DNA of 48,004 nucleotides from a virus: positions 1-48,004 of IMG/VR virus record IMGVR_UViG_3300031576_000555; one strand, given 5' to 3'. Positions within the stretch are counted from its first letter, which is position 1, and every line of letters starts with the position of its first letter. Below the pieces are notes generated by a model. It saw nothing but the letters and a program-made list of their open reading frames with translations, had not been told where the DNA came from and searched no databases. Below are positions 33,187 through 39,912 of this stretch, one piece after another. Made by a program: the position numbers and the translations under genes.

Positions 33187-33426
33187 TCAGATCACCATTA
33201 CCGGTTTCTTTTTCAGCCGTGGGATGTACAACAAGACCCCACGCTTCCGCTTGATTTTCCTATCGCGTTTGATGATGTAGCAGGAAACCGAACCATCCTT
33301 GCAAAGCGCCGCTCCACCGATCTCGATGTACGGGTGTCGATCTTCCCATCGTTCGATCACGTTCTGCAAAGCAACCGCCAACTTCCAACAGTCCTTGCGC
33401 TCACGCGCGTTTAGTTCTGCCATCAT
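33187..33426 (-). CDS. Small basic hypothetical protein
   Basis: A 79-residue protein with GGAAGGG before a double ATG (33426 or 33423). An N-terminal helix (NARERKDCWKLAVALQNVIERWED) is followed by strands (YIEIGGAALCKDGSVSCYII) and a very basic end (KRDRKIKRKRG, then RLKKKP). The charge suggests nucleic-acid binding. The 90 bases between its stop and the next gene start hold nothing I can identify. Confidence 0.58.
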   Translation of the reverse strand: MMAELNARERKDCWKLAVALQNVIERWEDRHPYIEIGGAALCKDGSVSCYIIKRDRKIKRKRGVLLYIPRLKKKPVMVI

Positions 33427-33438
33427 TCGCCCTTCCCG

Positions 33439-33638
33439 TCAGATCACCTTCTTGCCGAGCACCCCGCGCGCTTGCCGCTCTCGCGCCCGTCCCTCCAGCG
33501 CGTCGAGGGCTTTTTCGATGTACATGATGGCTTCGGCGTTCGCCGGGTGCTCGAACCGGCTGCGCTGGAAAAACTCCAGCCGCCGTCGCGCGGCCTCCGG
33601 CACCGTCCCGACGAACGCAAGTCGTGTGGTTCAGTCAC
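33439..33638 (-). pseudogene. Frameshifted small gene coupled to the methyltransferase
   Basis: GTG 33638 overlaps the methyltransferase stop (GTGA) behind AAGGAGGAG, the normal coupling in this cassette. That frame begins MTEPHDL and then becomes Arg/Ser-rich noise. From base 33621 another frame reads LAFVGTVPEAARRRLEFFQ and then a well-formed helical protein ending RQARGVLGKKVI. One extra base between the two would give an intact protein of about 66 residues. Either a sequencing indel, a broken gene or a ribosomal frameshift could explain this. The distal part alone could start at GTG 33603 (54 residues). Confidence 0.6.
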
Positions 33639-34447
33639 GTCTCCTCCTTCGGTTCCAGAAACGCATCGACTAGAGTTCGCCACGCATGCGCCGCAGCCAG
33701 AGGGACCACGGAATTGCCAATGGCCGCCAGTCGCTCTGCCCGATTGGTAGACCCATCAGCCACTCGACGAATTGCGGGTTCAAGACCAGGGGGCCATTGC
33801 CCACGATCTCCGCCAGTGCCTTCCCTCCCTGGCGGCCATAGTCCGGCGTAGGCCACATTTTCGCCTGATTTACCAGATCGTGTGGGAAATGATGATGGTC
33901 TGAATATTGTCCCCTTTCCCCCCTGCCACCAGTCCCGTCGTGAGCTTGCGGAGTAGCCCAGGATGAAGAGTCGTTGCCGCCGATGCGGCGCCCCAACTTC
34001 TGCCGCCGAGAAGAGGCCTGCTTGAACGCTGTAACCCATCCGTCGAAGATCGCTCCACACGATTCGCAGTCCGTGATGCACGAGGCCTGGCACGTTTTCA
34101 AGAAAAACGATTCCTGCGTCCACGTCCCGGACGATCCGTGCGATGTCGGGCCAGAGCCAACGCTCGTCGGCTGTTCCTTTACGTTTGCCAGCGACGCTGA
34201 ATGGTTGGCACGGGAATCCCGCAGAGACGAGATCCACCGTTCCACGCCAAGGGTGGCCGTCGAAGGTTGCGAGATCGTCCCAGACAGGAGCCGGATCCAG
34301 GGCCTGGTCCGCCATCCGCGCCACGAGACAGGCCGCAGCGTAGGCTTCCCGTTCGACGTAACACACAGTTCGGCAGGCATCTCCGAGGGCGAGTCGGAGG
34401 CCGAGTTCGAGTCCCCCAATTCCGGCACAAACAGCCATCCCATTCAC
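33635..34447 (-). CDS. DNA (cytosine-5) methyltransferase
   Basis: A 270-residue protein from GTG with GGAGGA upstream. C5-methyltransferase motifs are in order: I VCAGIGGLELGL (6-17, SAM binding), IV SAGFPCQPFS (75-84, catalytic Cys80), VI FLENVPG (115-121), VIII GAPHRRQRLFIL and X RLAAIGNSVVPLAAAHAW near the end. The target-recognition part is short (about 60 residues). No restriction endonuclease is adjacent, so it is an orphan enzyme that probably protects phage DNA from host restriction. It overlaps both neighbours by 4 bases, indicating translational coupling. Confidence 0.92.
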   Translation of the reverse strand: MNGMAVCAGIGGLELGLRLALGDACRTVCYVEREAYAAACLVARMADQALDPAPVWDDLATFDGHPWRGTVDLVSAGFPCQPFSVAGKRKGTADERWLWPDIARIVRDVDAGIVFLENVPGLVHHGLRIVWSDLRRMGYSVQAGLFSAAEVGAPHRRQRLFILGYSASSRRDWWQGGKGTIFRPSSFPTRSGKSGENVAYAGLWPPGREGTGGDRGQWPPGLEPAIRRVADGSTNRAERLAAIGNSVVPLAAAHAWRTLVDAFLEPKEET

Positions 34448-34599
34448 GATTCCTCCAGAAACGCATCAAGCTGCGCCCACACACACTCCGGTCGAACCTG
34501 CGGGACGACGAGGTGGCGCTCACGGCCTTGCACCGGCAGCTCTTGGCTTCTCTCTTCCACCTCAATCGCCCGCATGAACAAAGTCTGAATCTTTTTCAT
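34444..34599 (-). CDS. 51-residue hypothetical protein
   Basis: The ATG follows GAGGATGAA and overlaps the stop of the upstream 30-residue gene; the stop overlaps the methyltransferase GTG. The sequence is one helix (KKIQTLFMRAIEVEERSQEL) plus a short strand region and an acidic end (WAQLDAFLEES). No family recognised. Overlaps at both ends argue strongly that it is translated. Confidence 0.6.
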   Translation of the reverse strand: MKKIQTLFMRAIEVEERSQELPVQGRERHLVVPQVRPECVWAQLDAFLEES

Positions 34600-34688
34600 T
34601 TCATCCTCGCAAGCGTCACGATCATGATGACGTATGGGACCACGATTCCAGCGAAGAGAAGCAATCCCCAGAGCGCAGCGCCGTTCAT
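34596..34688 (-). CDS. 30-residue membrane peptide
   Basis: A very small gene: ATG 34688 behind GGGAG, stop overlapping the next ATG. The peptide is almost entirely one hydrophobic helix (WGLLLFAGIVVPYVIMIVTL) with a short basic end (ARMK). It overlaps both neighbours by 3-4 bases, as other genes in this cassette do. It could be an accessory lysis or membrane-signalling peptide; no function can be assigned. Confidence 0.6.
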   Translation of the reverse strand: MNGAALWGLLLFAGIVVPYVIMIVTLARMK

Positions 34689-34975
34689 CCCAGCTCCCTA
34701 TACCAAAGCGTCCGTGGCACCGGCTTGAGGCCGACCTGGCGCAGACCTTTCTTGCACCACCCAACATTGGAGCTACTGCTCAGCAGCACATGAGGATTAA
34801 CTGGGTGTTCATACAGGATGATTGACTGCCACCTGGCCTCCGGCTCCGTCGAGACTTCGATCTTGCCTGCTCTGTTTTTCAGACCGAGCCGCCATGCGAG
34901 CCAGACGGCAACGCGAAGTCGTTTGTGCCCCTTCGGCCACGCCCCCGTCTCGTCGTAGTAGTAGACCCTTCGCAT
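34685..34975 (-). CDS. 96-residue hypothetical protein
   Basis: ATG behind GGAG, overlapping the MazG-like stop (TAATG), with its own stop overlapping the next ATG. The protein is basic, with Trp/Tyr-rich strands (MRRVYYYDETGAWPKGHKRL, AVWLAWRLGLKN) and NVGWCKKGLRQVGLKPVPRT near the end. No family recognised. It sits between the MazG-like gene and the membrane peptide. Confidence 0.58.
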   Translation of the reverse strand: MRRVYYYDETGAWPKGHKRLRVAVWLAWRLGLKNRAGKIEVSTEPEARWQSIILYEHPVNPHVLLSSSSNVGWCKKGLRQVGLKPVPRTLWYRELG

Positions 34976-35226
34976 TAGCCCGGCTCCTTGTCGTCTCTCC
35001 GCCGGATAGCCTCAGCCCAAGCGGCGGCGACGGCGGCAACTTGAATCACTTCGTCGTAAACGAGTTGTTCGGGCATATTCTCCAAGCTCGCCTTACACGC
35101 CTCGCCGAACTCCTCGCCCAATATGAGCGCCCACTTGGCGTCGTCGTGATCCTGTCGCCCCCATTTGCAATCTTGGGAGGCGCGTTCCATGCCGATGTCT
35201 GCCAGTACGCTCATTTTGTCAGTCAT
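34975..35226 (-). CDS. MazG-like/NTP-pyrophosphohydrolase-type small protein
   Basis: An 83-residue protein; ATG 35226 lies behind GAAGGAG and overlaps the upstream stop (ATGA). The segment ERASQDCKWGRQDHDDAKW, then LILGEEFGEACKASLE and EVIQVAAVAAAWAEAI, has the all-alpha EE-x-x-E signature of MazG-like phage proteins (EEFGE, then E of the second helix). Relatives hydrolyse non-canonical or canonical NTPs. As sequenced, this frame is open upstream through 35703 because of a 14-G tract. I treat that long read-through as artefactual or regulatory rather than as one protein. Confidence 0.68.
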   Translation of the reverse strand: MTDKMSVLADIGMERASQDCKWGRQDHDDAKWALILGEEFGEACKASLENMPEQLVYDEVIQVAAVAAAWAEAIRRRDDKEPG

Positions 35227-35456
35227 CCCGGCTCCTTCTCGCTCGCGTTGTCTCTCCACGACGACTTCCCGGTCCCGTTGCAGAACGGACACGGAAACGT
35301 CGGATTCTGGTCGAGCCAATTCGCCCCGGCCGCTCTCGCGCACAGCCGACAGAGCATGTTCCCGTCCACCCAGTAGGTCGGATTCGACGGCACTCCACAG
35401 CCCGCGCACCGCATGCAAAGCGTGGCGTCGCTTGGGTTGCTCGTTCCAACGGTCAT
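35223..35456 (-). CDS. Small zinc-ribbon protein
   Basis: A 77-residue protein. ATG 35456 sits 5 bases after the G tract, which may itself serve as ribosome site (GGGGAAAGGC). Cysteine pairs CMRCAGC (about 14-20), CRLC (about 36-39) and CPFC (about 55-58) give a double zinc ribbon. The end (SEKEPG) overlaps the MazG-like start. Its frame equals that of the upstream gene if the G tract has 13 or 16 Gs, which would fuse the two. Confidence 0.62.
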   Translation of the reverse strand: MTVGTSNPSDATLCMRCAGCGVPSNPTYWVDGNMLCRLCARAAGANWLDQNPTFPCPFCNGTGKSSWRDNASEKEPG

Positions 35457-35703
35457 GCCTTTCCCCCCCCCCCCCCAGAAACTCCGCCGTGTCTTTGCGC
35501 AGGTCGTCGAGGCCGCAGGTGCACTGCGTGGAACCATCGCTCTCAGCCGTCGTCAGACAACTCCACTCGTGCTCTATATCCCACTCATCGAGCCGCCTGA
35601 GCAGCGCGATTGCCTTTTCCCCGATCTCACGTGTCGCCACTGGCTCTAGGTCGCCCACCATGTCCTTTGCGACCGCGCGTACCAGCTTCTCCTCAGCCGT
35701 CAT
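35453..35703 (-). CDS. Small protein ending at a 14-G tract
   Basis: ATG 35703 lies behind GAGGAG. About 77 residues are clear: a helical N-terminal part (EEKLVRAVAKDMVGDLEP, REIGEKAIALLRRLDEWD) and a HEWSC...CTCGLDDL segment with possible zinc ligands, then DTAEFL and the glycine run. With 12 or 15 Gs the frame stops at 35453, overlapping the next ATG as do its neighbours. With the 14 present, it reads through to 34975. With 13 or 16 it fuses to the zinc-ribbon gene. I give the end for the coupled version. Confidence 0.5.
35463..35476. repeat. 14-base C/G homopolymer
   Basis: Fourteen consecutive C on this strand (G on the coding strand) at the junction of two coupled genes. It is the longest homopolymer I noticed in the window. 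Its length modulo three decides which downstream frame the upstream gene enters. Tracts like this are classical slippage sites, and also classical sites of sequencing error. Confidence 0.9.
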
Positions 35704-35712
35704 GGCTCCTCC

Positions 35713-36147
35713 TCATAGTGCTTCCCACGGGAACGTCCCGGGGCACGTCTTGCTTGCGTTGATGGCTCGGTGGGGGATGATGGTCATGATGCCTTGTTTG
35801 CGTAGTGCCGCGACGAGCTTGGTTACGCTTGCTACTTGAGCGTCGGGCCAGATGGTTTGTGCGCCTGTACCCTCGATCTCGATTCCGACTGTGTAAACGT
35901 TGGGGCTCACTCCGGGTATTAGGCTGTCCCATGTTGGGTGGTCGACTCGCCCGGCGTGCCAAGCGGCCTCGTCGAGCGGCACCAACTGGTGTACTCGCCC
36001 GTTCGCCTGGACGAGGAAGTGGGCACTCACGTGGGATTCGGCGTTCGTGAGCCACGCGAGCGCCCCTTGGCCCGAGCCGTCAGTGATGTGGATCACGGTC
36101 GCGATCGGGCGCCACCCGTCGCGGGGACTACGATTCGGCGACAACAT
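35713..36147 (-). CDS. N-acetylmuramoyl-L-alanine amidase endolysin (T7 lysozyme type)
   Basis: A 144-residue amidase-2 protein, close to T7 lysozyme in size (151). Zinc ligands fit: His20 in TVIHIT, His126 in IIPHRAI, Cys135 in SKTCPG, with Lys133 two residues before Cys as in T7. Other family segments are SAHFLVQANGRVHQLVP, AAWHAG and VGIEIEGTG. It cleaves the amide bond between muramic acid and the peptide stem at lysis. There is no signal peptide, so a holin is needed; candidates are at 24866 and the small membrane genes. T7 lysozyme also inhibits T7 RNA polymerase, but no such polymerase is encoded here. Confidence 0.9.
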   Translation of the reverse strand: MLSPNRSPRDGWRPIATVIHITDGSGQGALAWLTNAESHVSAHFLVQANGRVHQLVPLDEAAWHAGRVDHPTWDSLIPGVSPNVYTVGIEIEGTGAQTIWPDAQVASVTKLVAALRKQGIMTIIPHRAINASKTCPGTFPWEAL

Positions 36148-36166
36148 TTACACCTGTTTCTTCCTC

Positions 36167-36640
36167 TTACAGTTGGAACCCGAACGAGAACACGTACTTG
36201 ATGTCATAGCGTGAGTCGAGGTCGATGAACACGCCTGATTGGGCTTCTGTGTCAGCGAGCGCGATCAGAGCGCCGAACCCGAACCCAGCGTTACCGGGCA
36301 AGGCGCCGCGCAAGAACTCGACCCTGAGTCCGGTGAGGTAAGCGAACTTGTCGTTCTCACTGTCGAACTGGACCGCGTGTGGGTTGAGCACCGTGAGCCA
36401 CTCGAAGTTCGCACCGTCGACGAGGTCGAAGCCCCATTCATAGCCAGCCATGTCGAACGCCTTGGCATGGACTCGGTCGTCGGCTCTCGAGCGTTCGACG
36501 GTGACTGCCGCCGCCATCACTCCATGTGTTAGACGTGGGTCGAGGGCTTGGGCGTTGGCAAGAGAAGCGACCGTGAGTAGTAACATTGCAACAAGTGACC
36601 GAGCACATAGCCGTTCGCTTGTGGTTGGTGATCGTTTCAT
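36167..36640 (-). CDS. Exported outer-membrane-like beta-barrel protein
   Basis: A 157-residue protein with AGGAGG upstream of ATG. Residues 1-31 (ARSLVAMLLLTVASLANA) are a signal peptide with an ANA-type cleavage site. The mature part shows alternating strands with aromatic girdle positions (AGYEWGFDLVDGANFEWLTV, YLTGLRVEFL, AGFGFGALIALA) and ends DIKYVFSFGFQL, close to the C-terminal signature that the Bam machinery reads. A phage-coded outer-membrane protein could alter receptors or exclude other phages. Only about six to eight strands fit. This is a main pointer to a Gram-negative host. Confidence 0.6.
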   Translation of the reverse strand: MKRSPTTSERLCARSLVAMLLLTVASLANAQALDPRLTHGVMAAAVTVERSRADDRVHAKAFDMAGYEWGFDLVDGANFEWLTVLNPHAVQFDSENDKFAYLTGLRVEFLRGALPGNAGFGFGALIALADTEAQSGVFIDLDSRYDIKYVFSFGFQL

Positions 36641-36759
36641 GTCGTCATTACCTCCTGTTGGGGTGTGGGAGCACCGTCGCTCAGAGACCGGATGGGACCT
36701 GTAGTTTCAGTGCCCCCGACACCTTTACGTAAATCAGCGTGGTGGTTTGTCCGTCTTCA
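36641..36759. other. 119-base intergenic gap
   Basis: This non-coding stretch separates the exported protein gene from the leftward gene at 36760. It contains the ribosome site of the exported protein and a GC-rich portion, but no convincing terminator or promoter that I can see. A promoter here would allow separate expression of the exported protein and endolysin. Confidence 0.4.
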
Positions 36760-37377
36760 TCATGCCTTCTTGTACCCCACTACGTTTTCCTGGAGTTGGC
36801 CTTGGGCATCTTCGCCCTGCTCGAACACGGCTGTCACGTGGTGGCCCGGGAACGTAGGGACCAAGTCAATGATCTTGGAGAGCCCACGGAACACTGTCCT
36901 GTTGATGAGGCGGTCTTGGGCACCCATCGCCTTGCAGAACGAACTCATTCGCTTCGACGAGTAGCCCATCCGCTGGAGGCGCTTGCCCCATACCTTGCGT
37001 GTGGGCTCGCCACCATTCGCGTTGGCTTCCTCAACGATCTTGGCGATCTGCTCGTCGGAGTAGACGGCGAGGTCCCACCACCAGTTGCCGAAGTCCGACC
37101 GCACCTTCGATGTGTTCTTCGAGGGCTTCCTCGTCGTGACTCGGATCTGGATCCGGGATTGCTCCTGCTCGAGAGCTGCCTCTTTGTCGAACAGCTCTTT
37201 GATCTCGACATCGTCGATGACGCAGTCTTCTTCCCATCTGTAGATCGTCGACTCATAGCCGTTGTCGAACTTTTTCTTGCGCGTGGTCAAGGTGGAGTTG
37301 TCTTCCACCTTGGGGACCGTGAGGAAGTCTCCCCCCACACGTACGGCCTGATCATCAGGGACATCTCGTAGTGCCAT
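36760..37377 (-). CDS. Hypothetical protein beside the Sak4-like ATPase
   Basis: A 205-residue protein, ATG 37377 behind AAGG. It is rich in charged residues with a beta-rich N-terminal half (FLTVPKVEDNSTLTTRKKKF, SRIQIRVTTRKPSKN) and a helical C-terminal half with KVWGKRLQRMGYSSKRMSSF, ending in an acidic linker. In other phages Sak4-type ATPases are often next to single-strand-binding proteins, and this gene takes that position, 6 bases away. I do not see a clear OB-fold signature, so the function stays open. Confidence 0.6.
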   Translation of the reverse strand: MALRDVPDDQAVRVGGDFLTVPKVEDNSTLTTRKKKFDNGYESTIYRWEEDCVIDDVEIKELFDKEAALEQEQSRIQIRVTTRKPSKNTSKVRSDFGNWWWDLAVYSDEQIAKIVEEANANGGEPTRKVWGKRLQRMGYSSKRMSSFCKAMGAQDRLINRTVFRGLSKIIDLVPTFPGHHVTAVFEQGEDAQGQLQENVVGYKKA

Positions 37378-37383
37378 CGTCGC

Positions 37384-38349
37384 TCAACCTTCCTTTCCTA
37401 GAGACTGTATCCAACGCCAAAAGACCTTTGTAGTTTCTGGGTTCGGGTCGAGAATCTTGTGAGTTTCCTTGATCGCCTCTTGGATCTTGACCGACTTGCT
37501 TCCTGCGACGTGGTAGTCGGCCTGCACCAATTGCACCATGATGTAGCCGTTGGGGTTCTTGTCGCCACGTTCGCGAGTGAGATACAGATTAATGTCAGCT
37601 CGGTTGGGAACTTGGCGCGGTCCGGCTTGCCCTACCGTGCACGGTCCGAACAATAGAAAACGGTGTTTGGCAGTGTCTTGTTTCTGCACCGACTCTTGGT
37701 AGGTGATGAGCGTGTGGCCGGGTTGCTTGTGCCAGTGTTCAATGATCTCGTTGAGTTGGGCTTGGACCATGTTGTAGTCGCCCTCGTCGGGCTGCGTGTA
37801 CTTGCGCCCGTAGTCGATCTCGGGCGACTTGGGACCTGATGTGGGGCCACCGTCCTTGAGGAAGTAGTGCTTCTTGGCGTTTTCGCGCAGCATCTCGTCG
37901 CCGGTGCCGGACATCCCATCCCAGTTGTACCACCCGAGCGCTTCGGCAGCCTTGATGTAGGAGGTGCGCTTGGTGGGGTCGGCGATGCTCTTCTCGGCCC
38001 ATTTGATCAGCCAGCGCTTCCAGTCACGTTGGGCGAAGTCGAATGCCTCCTCTTTCCATTGGGTGATGATGATCTGGTCGCCGTCTTCGCCAGCGTAGTT
38101 GGGTTGGTCGCGCTTGCGCTTGGTGTACCCAGTGGGGACGATCCTGAATATCCTCTTGCGGGTCTCAAGTGGAACGGATCGTAGTCTTGGCGAGGTCTGA
38201 TCGCTCGCGATGTAGACGCCGGTTCCCCACTCGTCAGGGACCGTGGTCGAGGTCGCGGTCTTACCCGAGCTTCCGATTCCGTAGAGGTTGGCTTTGACGT
38301 AGCCTGTCTCGACGAACTCGCCAAAATCGACGAGCGAACTCATGGTCAT
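37384..38349 (-). CDS. Sak4-like RecA-fold ATPase (recombination)
   Basis: About 321 residues. ATG 38349 is chosen (AAGGTGG upstream); a TTG eight codons earlier is possible. Residues 24-31 (GIGSSGKT) are a Walker A loop near the N-terminus after a short strand (VKANLYG), the layout of phage AAA_24/Sak4 single-strand annealing ATPases. A long middle insertion (about 90-200) is helical and Trp-rich. The C-terminal part holds the ATPase strands (HTLITYQESVQ, GYIMVQLVQ). It probably works with the RecB-like nuclease at 38627 in recombination-dependent replication. Confidence 0.66.
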   Translation of the reverse strand: MTMSSLVDFGEFVETGYVKANLYGIGSSGKTATSTTVPDEWGTGVYIASDQTSPRLRSVPLETRKRIFRIVPTGYTKRKRDQPNYAGEDGDQIIITQWKEEAFDFAQRDWKRWLIKWAEKSIADPTKRTSYIKAAEALGWYNWDGMSGTGDEMLRENAKKHYFLKDGGPTSGPKSPEIDYGRKYTQPDEGDYNMVQAQLNEIIEHWHKQPGHTLITYQESVQKQDTAKHRFLLFGPCTVGQAGPRQVPNRADINLYLTRERGDKNPNGYIMVQLVQADYHVAGSKSVKIQEAIKETHKILDPNPETTKVFWRWIQSLGKEG

Positions 38350-38409
38350 GTGTGGGGGCCACCTTCCTTCCAACGAACTAGCGTATCACATGAGGCGAAA
38401 TTTTCCGAG

Positions 38410-38432
38410 CAAAATTTTCAAGTCAGGCCCAC
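38410..38432 (+). promoter_or_regulatory. Second copy of the CAAAATTTT-GTCAGGCCCAC motif
   Basis: This matches the motif at 229-251 apart from three bases in the spacer (CAA for GAT) and lacks the full palindrome. An additional GAAATTTTC lies just to the left (38397-38405). It is in the 87-base gap between the leftward genes starting at 38349 and ending at 38437. An operator or promoter element for the Sak4-like gene is likely. Confidence 0.5.
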
Positions 38433-38436
38433 CTGG

Positions 38437-38646
38437 TCACTTGCGCTTTGGTAACTTGTACCGATACACGTAGATGACTTCATCAAGCACGTACACCTCA
38501 CGCTTCCAAGCGAGTTGACCACGCGCCGGGGCAAGGGCCTCGACTCGTCTATGTGCGAATCGCCGTTTCTCCCAATGACGGTCTTTTCCCCCGCCAAGGA
38601 ACAACAACGATTCTTTCCACATCGCTTTATTCGTCGTCTTCGGCAT
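38437..38646 (-). CDS. Small basic protein overlapping the nuclease gene
   Basis: A 69-residue protein, ATG 38646 behind AAAGG. It is strongly basic (WEKRRFAHRRVEALAPARGQ) with strands at the end (REVYVLDEVIYVYRYKL, then PKRK). It overlaps the nuclease 3' end by 20 bases. The longer open frame to 38802 is a shadow of the nuclease gene. Probably nucleic-acid binding; family unknown. Confidence 0.55.
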   Translation of the reverse strand: MPKTTNKAMWKESLLFLGGGKDRHWEKRRFAHRRVEALAPARGQLAWKREVYVLDEVIYVYRYKLPKRK

Positions 38647-39691
38647 CGGCGTACCTTTCGAGCGGGTTCGCGTCTTCGTAAGCGACATCAGTGAGTGGCA
38701 CCTCGCCATCGCACGTCGCCATGTACTGGCAGCGTGAGCTGCCGTAGGCACCCCCACAATAGTGTTCGCGTTGCTCGACAGGAAGCGGGTACAGCGAGCC
38801 ACGTGCCGGACCTAAGTTCCGTTCTTCAATGATGATGTTGCGGACGACCTCTTTTATGTCGGCTAAGCGTTGGCTTCTTATCGCTTGGCTGATCACGAGG
38901 TCGGTTTCGACGATGGTCTCGGCGGGGTTGCGGTCGAGCAACACCCCCGAGTCGTCTTTCTTGCGCAAGCCGACTTTGAGAACGAGAAAGTGGTGGGTGC
39001 CGCCCCACAGCTCAGGTCCCCAATGGCCCTCGGCGATGTAGCTGTAGGCGCTCTCGTGGAGCGACCGTTTCACTTTGGCGATTTTGAGGTCGAGGTGCTG
39101 GGGGCCCGAGGTCTTCACTTGCCAGTGCTTGAGAGGGCGCAGATCGTCGTTTCTTCGCACTACCGCGTCGAGCCGTCCGAACAGCACCACGTCGACACCC
39201 TCTATTGTCCCTAGTGGGCGCTCGCCAGTCCATTCGACCTCGACGACCTCGTCGAACGGGGGGTTCGCGTCTTGACCCCACCACCAGGCGGCCCAGGTGC
39301 CGAGCCCCTTGAGGGTGGTCAAGTCCTTTGTCAAGACGGGGATTCCACGCTGCTCGAGTTCCATCGTGTAGGTGAGCTGGAGCGAGTTCACCCACTGATC
39401 CACGTCGGCGAGACCCGGTTTATGTGGTGCCTGCTGCTTGTAGTGGCGCATGGCTTGTTCCCACGACTTGTGGAACGCGGTGCCGATGTCGAGCGCGGTG
39501 CGCTTGGTGCCTCGAAGCGACCTCTTATAGTGGTAGGCGCTTGCCCAGTATGACGGGCAGTTCTGGTAGGCGAGGATCTCCGACACGTTTACACGGCGAG
39601 TCGGGGCGGGGGTGTTGTTGATGCCGATGATGCTGTGGTGCCCTTCAGGGTGTTTCAGTTCGACGATGTCGCCGTCTTGGATGGCGGTCAT
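38627..39691 (-). CDS. RecB/Cas4-like PD-(D/E)XK nuclease with cysteine cluster
   Basis: A 354-residue protein from ATG 39691, overlapping the upstream stop (ATGA). NCPSYW holds Cys45; GTAFHKSWEQAM (about 70-81) is the RecB-motif helix; LFGRLDAVVRR and WQVKTS carry the catalytic Asp and Lys. The acidic residue usual before x-Lys appears as Gln, a known variation. Near the C-terminus HYCGG...RCQYMATCDG gives three cysteines, which with Cys45 would make an iron-sulphur cluster as in Cas4 and AddB-type nucleases. It likely resects double-strand ends for recombination with the Sak4-like ATPase. Confidence 0.82.
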   Translation of the reverse strand: MTAIQDGDIVELKHPEGHHSIIGINNTPAPTRRVNVSEILAYQNCPSYWASAYHYKRSLRGTKRTALDIGTAFHKSWEQAMRHYKQQAPHKPGLADVDQWVNSLQLTYTMELEQRGIPVLTKDLTTLKGLGTWAAWWWGQDANPPFDEVVEVEWTGERPLGTIEGVDVVLFGRLDAVVRRNDDLRPLKHWQVKTSGPQHLDLKIAKVKRSLHESAYSYIAEGHWGPELWGGTHHFLVLKVGLRKKDDSGVLLDRNPAETIVETDLVISQAIRSQRLADIKEVVRNIIIEERNLGPARGSLYPLPVEQREHYCGGAYGSSRCQYMATCDGEVPLTDVAYEDANPLERYADAEDDE

Positions 39692-39912
39692 GGTTGCCCT
39701 ACTCGTTTCCCGAGGGTGTCGAGCACGAGCCTGGTGGCGATGCGCCGGCACACCAGGTCGATGTCCTTGTGCTCCTGGTCGGTCTCTGGCTCGACGAGGC
39801 TACACAGAGTGGCGTCTTTGTGCCTGATCACGATCTCGATTTCCCCGCCCCTGTCGAGCAGGTCGAGGAACTCTGCTGCGAGCATTGCCCGTTTCCAGGC
39901 GCCTTCTTTCAT
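39688..39912 (-). CDS. Small hypothetical protein
   Basis: A 74-residue protein, ATG 39912 overlapping the upstream stop (ATGA), with GGAAGGA about 12 bases away; its own stop overlaps the nuclease ATG. An N-terminal helix (KRAMLAAEFLDLLDRGG) is followed by a strand pair (EIEIVIRHKDATLCSLVEP) and a C-terminal helix. The longer frame to 40134 is Arg/Pro-rich noise opposite the neighbouring gene. Family unknown. Confidence 0.6.
   Translation of the reverse strand: MKEGAWKRAMLAAEFLDLLDRGGEIEIVIRHKDATLCSLVEPETDQEHKDIDLVCRRIATRLVLDTLGKRVGQP

Noticed and set aside
33444-33683. 79-residue leftward frame MANSSR...
   Set aside because: Only its GTG-start segment MTEPHDL fits a gene start. The rest is Ser/Arg-rich, and the good protein sequence is in the neighbouring frame, so I describe a frameshifted gene instead.
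34975-35703. One continuous 242-residue open frame
   Set aside because: The middle part reads as Arg/Glu/His-rich noise across the zinc-ribbon gene, while both ends match separate coupled genes. The continuity depends on the 14-G tract, so I annotate three genes.
38647-38802. Extension of the 69-residue basic gene upstream to 38802
   Set aside because: This part is a shadow of the nuclease C-terminus; the ATG at 38646 has its own AAAGG site.
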